The notes under the pieces were generated by a model. It was not told where the DNA came from. It did not search any database and saw only the letters and a program-made list of their open reading frames with translations. A stretch of 64,000 bases of DNA from Epiperipatus broadwayi. Taxonomy: Eukaryota > Onychophora > Udeonychophora > Euonychophora > Peripatidae. Location of the stretch: contig JAQFVV010000013.1 in assembly GCA_028023455.1 (NCBI GenBank), forward strand, positions 3,908,001-3,972,000, in the 5' to 3' direction. The position numbers and the translations under genes are program-made. Positions 1 to 11,373 of the stretch are shown here, one piece after another. The number at the start of each line of letters is the position of its first letter. Positions within the stretch are counted from its first letter, which is position 1.

Positions 1-972
1 ATTGGAAGCATAAAATATTTAGTAAGGAGTATATACACTGATGCATTTCCTAAGGACACATTCACCTCACTGACTACATCATTATATAATAAACTACAAT
101 GCAAAACAATAGTTTCCTTCCATGAAACTACCGTAAATCAATTCATAATCTAGCATCTATAACTATGTTATTAAAAAAAAACTTATGAATCTAACTTGCT
201 AAGCCACCTATATAGGCATTTATATTACTCTAGGGAGGACTACAGCATATTTTGGATAATTACAATATTAAATTCTAGCTTTATGCTGTATTTCATCACT
301 TCAGCTAAATATTAATTAAATATTTCACTTAAAGCAAATCTATCTTAAAGCATTTATAAGCTTTTAATTATATTTCAAACAAGATTTATTTTATCCATTT
401 TGGAAGGGAGTTTTGTTTGTGCATTACTTAATATGAAATTACATATGTGTGAGCATATCTAATCACTTCTCACTAATCATTTAACTATGAGTAAATTCCA
501 TTCTGAACAAACATAGCATAAACAAATACATAATTGAAAAGAAAATAATATTGGCATAGATTTAACTAAAAGAAACATAAATTTAGAAATAAGATTTTGT
601 GTAAGTGAAATCTAAGATTTGGCTTTATTTGCTTAATTTAAGCCTAAATTAGGTTAATTCAGTTTAATATCAGTTTAATTCATTTACAAAAATTATCAAT
701 AAAAGCAAATATTATCAGGCTAAAGTAATTTAAATCAGTTGCAATTGATAAAGTATGTAAAATAAGTTGGAATCATATATGTCAGTTGAAATCAGGCAAG
801 ATTTACAATTTAAATAAAAATAAATAAAAATTACATTTTAATTTAGGAATTGATATTCAGAAATTTAGAATATATTAGATTATATTGGTCATTGATAGCA
901 AGTTTAGCTAGCTTTAGAAGTTATGAAGATTAGTTTAGAAGTTTATTTTAGATTTGTAGAGATCTGTTACCA
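1..972. other. AT-rich sequence, no gene seen
   Basis: Uniformly A+T-rich sequence with frequent stops in all frames. I see no repeat structure, RNA gene or coding-like stretch until base composition rises near 970. It may be the 3' flank or intron of a gene if the exon-like island next to it is real. Confidence 0.6.
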
Positions 973-1078
973 CTATAATTTCTCTGCTATGGCAAGGTGG
1001 CTTGGTCTTGAGCGCTTTCTTTGGATAGTATCGGCTATTGGTTCTTCTTCCTCTGCATTCTGTAGACTATCTTCCGGG
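973..1078 (-). CDS. Possible terminal exon (34 codons plus stop), unknown product
   Basis: A GC-richer island, near 50% G+C against roughly 25-30% around it, is open on the minus strand. Read 5' to 3', a good splice-acceptor context (pyrimidine-rich tract TTTCTTGCTTTCTAG, AG at 1080-1079) is followed by one base and then 34 codons ending in TAG at 975-973. The peptide begins PEDSLQNAEEEEP, has an acidic run of four glutamates, then a basic stretch RKRSRPSH, and ends IAEKL. The plus strand also has an open frame here (923-1120), but it begins in AT-rich sequence and has no splice-like borders. I do not recognise the family. No other exon of the same gene was found on this strand, so it could be a last exon whose partners lie to the right of the window's visible islands, or a chance open stretch in a mobile-element relic. 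Confidence 0.35.
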
Positions 1079-1604
1079 CTAGAAAGCAAGAAATTGCCTT
1101 TCTACCTATCATCATCATGATTAACAATTTTACAAAAAGATTGACTAAAATTTTCACTTAAAATAATGAATTGAAAAGTTTTTTAAAATGGCTGCAGTAA
1201 GTTTATATACTAGTTCACCCCCCCCTCTTTTACTTATTCTCCTCTCTTTTTCTTTATTAGCAGTTTCAGATCTGTTTTTCTAATTAATTTGCTATATTCT
1301 TGGAAATCTGGGATTCCTGCTGTTATCGATTTTCTTATGGGTGGATCCCTTGATCTTGATCAGGTTAATTTATTCATCATTGTTTTAAAATCTATTTTTA
1401 TTCTTAAAATTTTAATTAGGTCAGAATACCGAGAGAAGGATTAATTTTACTAAATTACCTTTTTCGAAAAACAAATTTAAAGCTCTGTAAACATTTTATT
1501 ATATATGTAACATATTTAAATAATTTAATACTATATGCAGAAATATTAATTTTATAATAATATTTTAATTATAAATTTTATTAAACAAACATTATTATAT
1601 TAAG
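1079..1604. other. No gene seen; homopolymer C tract near 1218-1226
   Basis: AT-rich sequence with a short C-rich run followed by a CT-rich stretch at about 1215-1255. Nothing codes convincingly. If the exon at 973-1078 is real, this would be its upstream intron on the minus strand. Confidence 0.5.
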
Positions 1605-1797
1605 TAATATTTACTAAGGCTGTAACCTTTAAGAATAAGCGTCTGAAAAATTCGAAGGTAAGGACCCCTACAGGTCTTAGCCACAAGCTTATGCTCTTTT
1701 CTTCCTAGTGTGAGCTTGTGACTAAGACCTGTAGAGGTCCTTACCTTCGAATTTTTCAGATGCTTATTCTTAAAGGTTACAACCTTAGTAAATATTA
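1605..1797. mobile_element. Foldback element with 84-bp inverted arms
   Basis: The arms 1605-1688 and 1714-1797 are reverse complements with about four mismatches, separated by a 25-bp spacer. The paired core includes AAGCTTGTG-like and GACCTGTAGAGGTCC-like segments and the outer ends read TAATATTTACTAAGG. All four mismatches are transitions, as expected for an old perfect palindrome decaying by C-to-T change. A one-arm relative lies at 51570-51669, so this is a dispersed family and not a chance hairpin. There is no coding capacity; a MITE or foldback transposon is the simplest reading. Confidence 0.8.
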
Positions 1798-2389
1798 ATA
1801 ATATTTTAAATAAAGAAATTTTCTAATGTTTTAAATCTATAACATTATTTCTTTCCTGCATATATGTAGGTTCTGGTTACACATACGTAGCATGTTTACA
1901 TTTATTTAACCACTACTGATATGTACACGTGCGTATTTATTGATTTCTTACATATATGCATACGCTTTCTATACTGTATGTTAAAATACCCGCATACATA
2001 TATGACTAGCATTATTAAATTTAAAATTAGCATGATATACGGGGATTTGGGTATAGATATATATAAATAAATACTATATAGTAGGTGAAACAGAAGAATA
2101 GACAGATCTGACTGTTTCAATACTGATTTATAAAAAGTAGGCAAATTAGTTACCACCGCACTTTTGAATATCCTATAGATAGGTGTAATATTTATAATCA
2201 ATTAAATGAGAGTATGTACTTTATGTTTTTAAAATCAATCAGTTTTAGGTTAATAGCACATAGTAGATCTAAAAAAACATGAAGCCCAGAAAATAATTCC
2301 TAAAATTCATTATGGTTTAAAGATCTAACAATATATAAAGTAAAATATCAAGTTTTCATTAATTATAAATTAATGTTCATAATAATTAA
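1798..2389. other. No gene seen
   Basis: AT-rich sequence. A 99-codon open stretch on the minus strand (1902-2201) has the low-complexity isoleucine/tyrosine composition expected by chance at this base content. I see no motif and no similarity to a known protein. Confidence 0.55.
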
Positions 2390-3190
2390 TAAGTTTACTA
2401 ACAATGATTTTAAAAATGTATCAGTTGATTCATTTGAACCAAAGAATAATGTAATACTAACTGAAAATAATAAGAACAATTAGTATGACTTGATAAAAGC
2501 CATTCAATGTCCAAAATAAGTTTACTATTAATGATTTATTCAGTTGCCTCATCTAAAGAAGAAAACATAATAATGCTACATGAAAATAATAAGATTGATT
2601 GATATGATTTGATAAAAATCAGAAATAAAAACAATGAATCATCATCGTATCTGCTAGCACATTACTTTTCTGTTGCAAATCCACTTTTCTACTACAGTTC
2701 TGTCATGTAATGTATGCTTGAGTAAACAATAGATCCCAGATAGTAGTGTTTAATAAATTCCTATTCAGTGTTATCTTATTCATATCCATAATGATTCTAA
2801 TTTAGTTTATTGTCAATGAGATTTGGATATTGATCTAATGTATCCACATGCACATTTTCTCTAGAAGTCTTTTTTTTACTCACTTTTTACTAACAATTTA
2901 CCAGCTGAAGTTCAAAAATATCTTAAATTTTTGAAATGAAGCCAATCAAGTTCTATAGATCTGATACCAATTGAAAACCAACATATTTTGGTGCCCCCAG
3001 TTTCGGAATAACAATGGACACCTATTTTTCGTTAGTGAGAATTGTCATAAAACTAACAAAATATCACATGACCTCTATTTTTCTTACTCCAGTTCTGCTA
3101 CTTAATATAAACTTGAATAATCAATAGACAGTAGATAATAGTGCTTAATAAATTTCTAACCAATACTATTCTATTAATATCTCCAGATTA
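2390..3190. repeat. Two sets of degenerate local duplications
   Basis: A unit starting TAAGTTTACTA recurs with a period of 127 bp (2390-2516 and 2517-2626). The two copies share segments such as GAAAATAATAAGA and TGATAAAA. A second unit at about 2665-2800 recurs at about 3066-3190, sharing segments such as AGTAGTG/AATAGTGCTTAATAAAT with the words for 'ACAATAGA' between them. The copies differ by many substitutions and small indels, so these are old duplications. There is no coding content. Confidence 0.5.
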
Positions 3191-5024
3191 TTAAAAAATT
3201 GAAAATATCCAAATATGTAGATAATGAATTAGTGTCAGATTTATATAACTATGGAAGTAATTGAGTTAAATTCAAAACACTAAAATTATATGTATTTTAG
3301 ATTGATTGCTTGATAAATCAAAAAAAGAATAAATGATGGCTGCTGAAAGAAGCTTACATTTAGATCCAAAAACTCTAAAAGCACTAGATCCCGATCCAAA
3401 GCTTATTACTGCAGAAGCTAGAAAGTAGTCTGGTAATATAGATACAGTAAAGTACTGGATATGGATTCCTATCATCTGGAATCTACTGATTATTCAAACC
3501 TTACACTAGGTGGAAGAACTGGAGGAAAAATAGATTTTCTATTTAAAAGGCAAGAATCAATTAATAATGAACACACACACAACTATCACAGATAATAAAC
3601 AGAAAAAATAAAAAAAAATAAAGATGAACATTAAATAAATAATTAAATTAAAATTTTTTTTTTATTTAATAAAAGAAAATTAATATCCTAAATTCATGGT
3701 CAAACTCATTCATTACTTTTCTGAACACATATACTGTACATACATTTACCCTGGTAGATCTTATAGAAAGGATAAATTCAATAGATTAAACTGAATATCT
3801 TAAAAAAAATTAACATTTAGGTTTAAGTATCATTTCATGGTATTACATTCTTTATTGCTATTTTCCTGATCCAATGTTGATTACAATTAAGGTAATAGAT
3901 ATATCTTTATCAAAAATTTATTAAGAAAAGAAGGGAAAACATTAAAGCTATAACAGAACATTTTAAAATTCATCAAATTGCTGATTCAAAACCAATTAAA
4001 ATCCTTAGTGACTTTAGTTCTTCACATCATTAAAGAAAATTTTCTGTGATCTCCTTAGATTCAATTTTGATTATAATTAATTTTAAAATTTGTAAGAAAA
4101 TATCAACTAAATTATAACCTAGCATTGATTGTATGGAAAGATTTATTATAACTACTGCTACTATTAAAATTCAGTGGAATGGAATAAAACTAAATGTTTA
4201 TATTGAACAAATATAGCTAAATCATTATTGGAAATGCTTAAATTTATCTATATTTCCTTCAAATGAAGACATAGAAATTATGCTGAAACTTAAGAATATT
4301 CTAATATGCACAAATAATAAATCTGTGATCAATGCTTTAGAAAAAAAAGTATTATCTATTTGAAATAGTATTAAAAAAAGGTGCTGATCAGAGAATGAAG
4401 AAATTTTTAAATGCTGCAGATCAAGTACAAAGACCACTATAAATCTTGCAAAAATATCCATGTTAACATTATCAAGGCATTCACACAATATCTCATGTCC
4501 ATTGACATCAGATATTGATATGCCCATTATAATTATAATATCATTAGCAATATAGTATTCACAAATGTTAATAATTAATGATAATGATAAATATCACATT
4601 GTTCGGATGTATAACTCTATCTGAATAAATATATCAACATTCAATAATATTTTCATGTATTGAATAAAAACAAAAATCAACTGAATCGTAATTTACAAAA
4701 TTTAAGACTCATTTTAATAGAAGACACTCATACAAAAATCTTAATTAAAGTACTTTGGTATTGCAGGTGATAAAAAATAATAGATTAAGGGTCACACTAT
4801 TTCTAATACTCTTTGCCTTTATTACATATATATTGATAGTGTCATTATCATTACCATAAGTTTATCACAAAGTAAATTTTAAAAAATTTCAAAAACATCA
4901 ACCTCCATTATTCCAATAAATAATTTTTTTATTTGGAAAATTGACACAGGGAGACCCTTACTACCTGTACTCACAGCTTCAACAAATAAACATTTTGGAA
5001 TATTTATTTTTAAACCACTAAACA
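3191..5024. other. No gene seen
   Basis: AT-rich single-copy-looking sequence. The only long open stretch (minus strand 4225-4527, 100 codons) is low complexity and has no recognisable domain. Two shorter open stretches near 3272-3475 are equally unremarkable. Confidence 0.5.
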
Positions 5025-5164
5025 TCACATGATCATTATTTTGGGGATATTTAATGAGTATGCACTAGATAGGGATTTTATGCACAAACCTTCTTGCATC
5101 CATTGATTATTCTGGCTTGCACTGAGTGGTATTACTGTATGGAGAGTTTTTCTTCTGTGTTAAT
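5025..5164 (-). mobile_element. Internally deleted copy of the CTCTCCATACAGTA miniature element
   Basis: Read on the minus strand, this carries the segments ACTCTCCATACAGTAAT, CCACTCAGTGCAAGCC and AATCAATGGATGC shared with the copies at 57010-57248 and 57421-57761, then jumps to the terminal segment AATAATGATCATGTGA (5040-5025). The middle of the full element is missing, so only one end block and the other terminus remain. Non-coding, no transposase; a deletion derivative mobilised in trans is the likely origin. Confidence 0.7.
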
Positions 5165-6164
5165 ATTTATTTTTCTTCATTATTTCTGAAGAATATATAT
5201 TGATGAATAATAATATCATTAAATAGTTAAATTTTTGCCAGTTTGAAATTACACAAACCTTAAAGACATTACCTGAAAATCAAAACTGAAATAGCAAATG
5301 GCAAACTAATATTCTAGCTCATGATATAATATCATTGCCACAATATCTCTGAAATAACTAAAGATATTTTACACTTCTCTGGGAAATAGAAATTACTCTC
5401 TTTTTTTCTGGATATCAAGAAAACCTATAACATAATAATATACAACTGGTGAAACTGATATAACTTTTATAAATGCTACAATATTTCTAAAAACATATTA
5501 AAATAGCTTTAAAATTTAAACATAAAATTGACATTGATCAATTCAGAAAACAACTCATTATAAACTGAATACTATATCAAGTGGTTGTAAGAAACTTTGT
5601 GGAGATATAACAATATTGCTATGCACTGCACACAAATCAACATATAAAATTATGATATGCAAACTATAAAATAATGAACCAAATGATGTTTACAAATTCC
5701 CATAAGTGTAGGAATTAAATACATCTTTGGAATTTTCCAGTTTTAATCCTTTAAAATGATTCCAGAAAATCTTCAGATTACATGCAATTCAAATATTTAT
5801 TCATATTATAGACTCATGATTCCCTCTTCAGAGATATAATAAATGCTATAATTTCTTTGAATTTCAAAATTTAAATCAAACATATTTTAATATTTAAGAA
5901 AAAAGTAAAAGCTGCTATAGTCCTATTCAATTTCTTATGCTTTTATAAGTATAAAGCCATATTTCAAGAAAAAAATACATGACTTCTAACAAACCTTTAC
6001 TAATAATAGTAAATATTTATCTTGTAAAATAGATTACTTTGCTTATGAAAAAGTCATTAGTAAGACTACTCTGCTAGAAAGCATAGTTAAGATAAAGTGA
6101 AACAGGCAAGTCATGTTTTGATCAGTAACAACTAATATATTAATTAAATTTTTAATTTATATAT
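5165..6164. other. No gene seen
   Basis: AT-rich sequence with no coding-like stretch, RNA gene or clear repeat structure found. Confidence 0.5.
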
Positions 6165-6420
6165 TGTAACATTCTGCCGGAAGAAGGGATCACATCTCAC
6201 TATGGTTGCATCTAGGGTCTTTGGGTAGGATGCTGTGAGTGATGCAATGATGTACCTAACCAACGATCATATCTACCTCAAATGGGCTAGCTCTAAGTTT
6301 ACACATTAAATTCAGATACAATTTAGGCTAGTTCATCCATATGTCACCCATCTTTCGGATTCCATTACGACTCAGTATTCAAACTCAGGGAGAATGTTGC
6401 TTTTAGCTCTCTTCAGGGGT
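6165..6420 (+). mobile_element. LTR-like or non-autonomous element block starting TGTAAC
   Basis: A GC-richer block begins TGTAAC directly after ATATAT. It is matched over its whole 256 bp by 49340-49598 (259 bp) in islands: CATCTCACTAT, AGGATGCT, AAACTCAGGGA and CTCTTCAGGGG in the same order and spacing. TG at the left edge and an AT-rich target are typical of Ty3/gypsy LTRs, which would make these solo LTRs or LTR fragments. No second LTR, primer-binding site or pol frame is seen, so a different non-autonomous element is possible. Confidence 0.5.
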
Positions 6421-7499
6421 GAAATTTATTTTGTATAGCAACTATCGCACCTCTATAAAGGTTCTCATTGACTTAAGATCCTATTGTTGTATCATTATAT
6501 ATGGAAAAGAAATTTGTGTGCATATATATATAGTCAAATAATATGGGTGTATGAATGATTCTGATAAATTAGAGACCAGTTCAATTTTAAATCAAATTAA
6601 CAACTTTTATTAATAACATAAAATTTAAAACTCATTTAACATAATAAAAAATGCAGTTATATGTGTTAAGTATGCATTTCTACCATATCATTGAATAAAA
6701 GTATCCATTATTCCAACCCATACCCATGGCAGAGATATATAACTCAACACACTATTTACAAAGCAAAATTAAATTAATAAAAAATCATGATTACATCAAC
6801 TGCAAAGCTGACTAACTAATTTACAACATTACGTGAAATATATATATTAGCCTCATTGTCGAATTCCAATGACTGACATTCCATCTTCTTTGGGACCCCC
6901 TGCCTAAGTACGTTTGGTATGCTTGACAGAAAGAACATCCACATAAGAAGATTAATCATTGACACAGAATAAAATTAATAGAATGACTGTTAGTTAAAAT
7001 AAACAAATAAACAACATGAACTCTATCCTGTAATAATGCATGTAATTAATATGGAATAGTATCAAAACTCTTACCTCATTCCATATTACGTGGTGGTGAT
7101 CTAAATGTCAAGTCATTATGGAGAGAACTGACCTAAACTTTATTTACATTGAGCTGGTATTTTTCAGCCAGCTCATATAGATATACACATATATTTTTTT
7201 TATTACTAAGTTATTTTTAAATAAGAAAAAAAAATGTGAATATGTTACGGTTAAAATAAAAAGAAATTATTTTGTTTTACATATATTTTTAAAAATAAAA
7301 GTTTTTATATAACAATCGACATTTTTTTTAATTGAATTATATTAAAATAGAGATTAGGTTGGAATTTTAAAAGCTTTTCTTAGAAAAGTTTTCTTTTGTC
7401 TCTAATTCTGGGAAATGAAAAAGAAGGAAAAAAAAGAAATATAGATTTTTCTTGTTTTAATTAATTATATTGTTGAGGCTTTAATTAATGAAGATATTT
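6421..7499. other. No gene seen
   Basis: AT-rich sequence. A slightly GC-richer patch near 6860-6930 contains GGGACCCCCTGCC but no open frame or structure I can name. Confidence 0.45.
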
Positions 7500-7504
7500 T
7501 ATTA

Positions 7505-7930
7505 TTTATTGTGCTCACCAACTTGGAATGTTGGTATGAGATTAAAGGTGTGAAAACAGACTTTGAAAAACTAAAAAAGACTATAAATTGCATGATTACC
7601 TTTTGTTCAGAAAGTATTGATATTTTAGCTGCCAGTGAAAACCAATTGTCTGAGTTCAATCCGGTACAGGCTTATCCAAAACTGCAAAAGCAAAATAAAA
7701 TATAAATAATATTTTAGAAAGTGCCAAGAATATGATGAGTGGCTAATAGACCACAGAACTTTCCACATTAGAAATGTCTCCTCTGGACACTGTGGCCAGC
7801 CATGGAAATGATGAACCAAGAACGGATACTTGTAGAGCTAGCTGAGTGCATAAGACTAGAATGAAAATAACAATCTTTGGATGAAGGAAACCTTATTACC
7901 ACGGAAAGAATCAATACACTGATCGATCAG
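7505..7930 (+). pseudogene. Unrecognised coding-like remnant with frameshifts
   Basis: The plus strand reads through 64 codons from about 7511 to 7705 with a varied, non-low-complexity composition (segments NLECWYEIKGVKTDFEKLKK and DILAASENQLSEFNPVQ). After in-frame stops, further coding-like pieces follow in other frames up to about 7930 (ERINTLIDQG in one frame). The mix suggests a decayed protein-coding insert such as a processed pseudogene. I do not recognise the family. The minus strand also has open stretches here, so the coding strand is not proven. Confidence 0.25.
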
Positions 7931-8828
7931 GGTAAATAGACTTTTTGTTTTTTTGTTTACAAGCAATATTCTTGATATATATAAACTATAATAGCACAAT
8001 AGAATGGTGAAATGCCTTCGCTACATTCTCAGAAAAAAAAAGTTTCAACAATAGAAGGGGATGTTTAAAATTTTTTGATTATTTTATGTTAATGCAAATA
8101 ATTAATATATTTTAATATGTTTGTGTTTCTTAATTAATCTAACAGTAAAGATATATAGCCAGAAATAATAATTACACCCTTGTGATAAGGTCAATAAAAA
8201 AAAGAAATTGGAAAGAATAGCAGAGTTTCAAAACAGGTTTAATGCTTGCAGGAGAGGATTTGAACATGTTACTAAACATATTCTTATAGTAAGCCACCTT
8301 TAAGAACATTCCTTGATTTTATTCCCCATGAGTAGTAAGGATTGTCAATACACTTGTATTAAGTGAAGGCACATGTTCATTCGAGAACGATACATTAAAC
8401 TAGCAAGAAGATTGATAGAATGGGAAGTGAAAGAAGGGTTGAAATGGGTACATAAGAAGTGGGAAGAAAAAAGAAGGAAAAAGAAAAACTTAGGTATAAT
8501 TATAATAGTTATATGAATAAATAAATCATAACCCAAAAATAAAACTGCTATTTGTTTAATTCTGTTATTTAACATTTTAAGTCTTACTTAATTTTTTTTG
8601 TTAATCCGATCATGTCCTTGATATATTACATTTTAAAGTTATCATTCATATATAAATAAAAATACCATGATTGTTGAACGTACCTCACAGTCTGGTTCTA
8701 GGTTATTCCTAGTGGCATCCTTGTTCGGTGATTTTGAGATGTAATTTTGAGGATAAGGAGTAATAAAATTAGATCATGACAAAATGTCATGGCACAACAT
8801 AAAAAAAAATTATCTAAGTTAATAACCC
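7931..8828. other. No gene seen
   Basis: AT-rich sequence; purine-rich stretch near 8420-8490 (GGAAG/GAAAAA runs). An open stretch on the minus strand (8345-8575) mirrors that purine run and is not convincing as a gene. A short CTAGG/CCTAG hairpin occurs at about 8699-8713. Confidence 0.45.
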
Positions 8829-8846
8829 CACACACACACACACACT
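8829..8846. repeat. (CA)n microsatellite
   Basis: About nine CA dinucleotides in an uninterrupted run. Confidence 0.95.
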
Positions 8847-9075
8847 ATGTTGCTTTTAAATATGTGGACTCTTCCAAGTGTACACACATTGAAATTTCTA
8901 AGTGTAGAAATGAAATGAGAATAGAAATTTTACAAATGTGTCTAAAAAAAATCTAATACTTAATAAATCTAATTTTCTTCAATCATCCAGATTAAAGTCC
9001 ATGAATCTAGCGATAATGTTTCTCATCTATCATCCTTCTTTTCATTATACTTTAGGTAAATCCTTCATCGATCAT

Positions 9076-9195
9076 TCGAATTCCTCAGCGACATGCTTGG
9101 AACAATGTTGTTTCCATTTTCTGCTGCTGCTTCCCTCCTGGATCCATTCAGACATTTCATATGGGATGTTTGATATTCCTTTAGGCATTTTATAG
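9076..9195 (-). CDS. Short coding-like open frame, unknown
   Basis: A GC-richer patch on the minus strand reads MPKGISNIPYEMSEWIQEG followed by a serine/lysine-rich segment and HVAEEFE before a TGA, about 38 codons. An overlapping plus-strand open frame (8938-9195) is leucine/serine-rich and looks like its shadow. There is no splice evidence and no family recognised; it may be a relic of a mobile-element protein. Confidence 0.2.
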
Positions 9196-10762
9196 ATGAA
9201 TGAATTAAATCATTACACTTCTATTGTTGGGAAAATAGCGTTTGGGTCCTATGGTGACTTTATTTAGCCAGAATACATCGCTTAGTACTTTATAATAGAT
9301 TTAATTTTCTTCAGTTTCTTATTTGGCATTTAGTGAAGTATATAAAAGAAAAATTTTACTTCGGCATTTATTTATATAAACTGGTGATGTATTCTTTCCT
9401 TTTCTCCTCGTTCGAACAATAGCGCAGTCTTTTATTTTTAAATGTCAACTCAAAATCAGTTCAAATTTTTCCTTAAAATGCTAGAAATTATCAACTTTCC
9501 TTATTTCAAAAGTTGATTACGATTTCTTTTAACTTTTTGCGATGTGAAAATTATACGACTGATATGGGCCATCTTTCCTTGCATTCTAAGATTTGATCTT
9601 GAGATATTGTTTGTGTGTGGTTATCCCATTCTTCAATAAATAACAAAAGATGATAGAAATTAACTGGTTCACTTTTATACCATGTCTAGTTTCTATTGCC
9701 TAATGTACGAGCTTTTCCATTTCCTCTTTCATTGCTGCAGTTGTCTATTGTTGCATGTACTAAATGGTTGTAATTAAAATTAAAATTACATAATAAAATT
9801 CTACTCACATTTTCTAACACTTGTTTGCCTAGGTATTGACTTGATATTAGGTCATCGCTATGTCTACTAAGTTGAAGTCATAAATCATGAAGTCTAATAC
9901 ATAAACAAATATCTTATTGTTAGTATATATATATATATGAAAGATCTTATTACATGGTCTTTTTTTACTTTACTTTAAAAAAGATAAATTATTCCCTTGT
10001 GACCTTATTTAATTTAAGATTTAATAAAACAAACTTTTGTTGCATGTGTGTATATATGTATGTTTGCATTATAAAACAATTGATAGTTAGTGTCCAACTA
10101 TCTATTATCTAGTTTGTTTTAAATGGTTTGAAATGCTGTTGTGGATAAATAAGGGCTAGTCTAGACAGAATTGTAAGCTACCCTTACAATATATATATAT
10201 ATATGTGTGTATGTGTAAATTATGGGAACATTGACTATTTTATCAGTATGAATATAGTCAAGACTATAAAATAACAATAATATATAAAATATATTTTAAA
10301 GAATCCAAGAAACTGCAAATATGCTTGTAATAGTGCAAGAAAAAGATTCAATGAAATTTAATGTACATTCACATTAAAATATTCATGATTAAAAAAATAT
10401 ATACTTCAAAAATTAACCAGAAAATACTAAATTACATTTAAAAAATAAACCAAGCATATAATTGTTTGAGAAATTAAGGTTATTAAACTATGTTCTAACA
10501 AACTTTCTATTAAGTATGCAAGACTGTCACTTAGCAGACCTTTGATATTGTTAGAATACAATTATTAAATATAAAACAATATCCATATGATTTACTCTTA
10601 ATAGTGGTTATTCATGCATAATATTGAATATAAAATATTTTGTAAATTACATATATATTCCTTGGTCATGGCAAACTTTTCTAACACAAATGAAAAAGTA
10701 ATATAATTTTCTTCTTCTTTTTCCTTTTCCTATGCAATGATTTCTACTTTCACATATCATAC
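9196..10762. other. No gene seen; TA/TG microsatellites
   Basis: AT-rich sequence with short (TA)n and mixed TA/TG tracts near 9927-9938, 10047-10062 and 10190-10216. No coding-like content. Confidence 0.55.
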
Positions 10763-10820
10763 CATTTACAACTTTCTTAAACACTTTATCAATACTATTT
10801 TTTATATCAAACCTTTATTC

Positions 10821-10853
10821 TAACAGTTTCGACTGTCCTGCAGTCATCATCAG
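10821..10853 (-). ncRNA. Hammerhead-ribozyme-like core
   Basis: On the minus strand the conserved heptamer CTGATGA (10853-10847) is followed by one extra T, a 5-bp stem GACTG/CAGTC with loop CAGGA, and then GAAA (10830-10827). That is the order of a hammerhead core: CUGANGA, stem II, GAAA. Stem III can be only two base pairs here, the extra T at the base of stem II is non-canonical, and I could not find a good stem I. Hammerheads are known in Penelope-like and related retroelements, usually with weak stem III, so a mobile-element origin is reasonable but activity is doubtful. Confidence 0.3.
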
Positions 10854-11282
10854 AGCTACAATATTCAAATATATAATTATATAATTAATACACTTATACA
10901 CATATTCATATATATAATAAAATACACAAAATAAAACATACATTTTAACCTGACCATTATTAATAATCATTTCCCATTTTATTACTTTACTTTTAAATAA
11001 TTCTATCCACATTTATTTTATATTACTTCATTTTATTTTTTTAAAACTATTTATTATAATTTTAATTTTTTAAAAACGTAAATAAATAGTTTTTTTAAAA
11101 ATAAAATAAAGTAATATAAAATAAATGTGGATAGAATTATTTAATAGTAAAGTAATAAAATGGGAAATAATTATTTATAATGGTCAAGTTAAAATGTATG
11201 TTTTATTTTGTGTATTTAATTATGTATATGAATATGTGTATAAGTGTATTAATTATATAATTATATATTTAAATATTGTAAC

Positions 11283-11314
11283 TATGATGACAACTGCAGG
11301 ACAATTGAAACTGT
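11283..11314 (+). ncRNA. Degenerate mirror copy of the hammerhead-like motif
   Basis: The right palindrome arm carries the same element in the plus orientation: CTATGATGACAACTGCAGG then ACAATTGAAACTG. The CTGATGA box has become CTATGATGA and the stem II pairing is disturbed, so this copy is more decayed than the left one. Confidence 0.3.
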
Positions 11315-11373
11315 TAGAATAAAGGTTTGATATAAAAATAGTATTGATAAAGTGTTTAGGAAAGTTGTAAATG

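Larger units (their letters stand above)
10763..11373. repeat. Large palindrome: 293-bp inverted arms around a 25-bp spacer
   Basis: Left arm 10763-11055 and right arm 11081-11373 are reverse complements along their whole length with scattered mismatches. Corresponding positions sum to 22136 throughout, so there are essentially no indels. Both arms carry the same 65-codon open frame running outward from the centre (10815-11012 minus, 11125-11322 plus), starting MWIELF and ending in a segment like MMTAGQ-KLLE; their similarity follows from the palindrome and does not show that they are genes. The outward ends carry a CTGATGA...GAAA motif. The structure is a head-to-head dimer of one AT-rich repeat unit. 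Confidence 0.9.

Noticed and set aside
1902-2201. 99-codon open stretch on the minus strand
   Set aside because: Composition is what random AT-rich DNA gives (Ile, Tyr, Leu), no motif, no GC rise and no splice-like borders.
4225-4527. 100-codon open stretch on the minus strand
   Set aside because: Low complexity, no recognised domain, no base-composition change.
10815-11322. Paired 65-codon frames in the palindrome arms as duplicated genes
   Set aside because: Their similarity follows directly from the inverted repeat, and the peptide has no known motif, so conservation of the frame is not evidence of coding.
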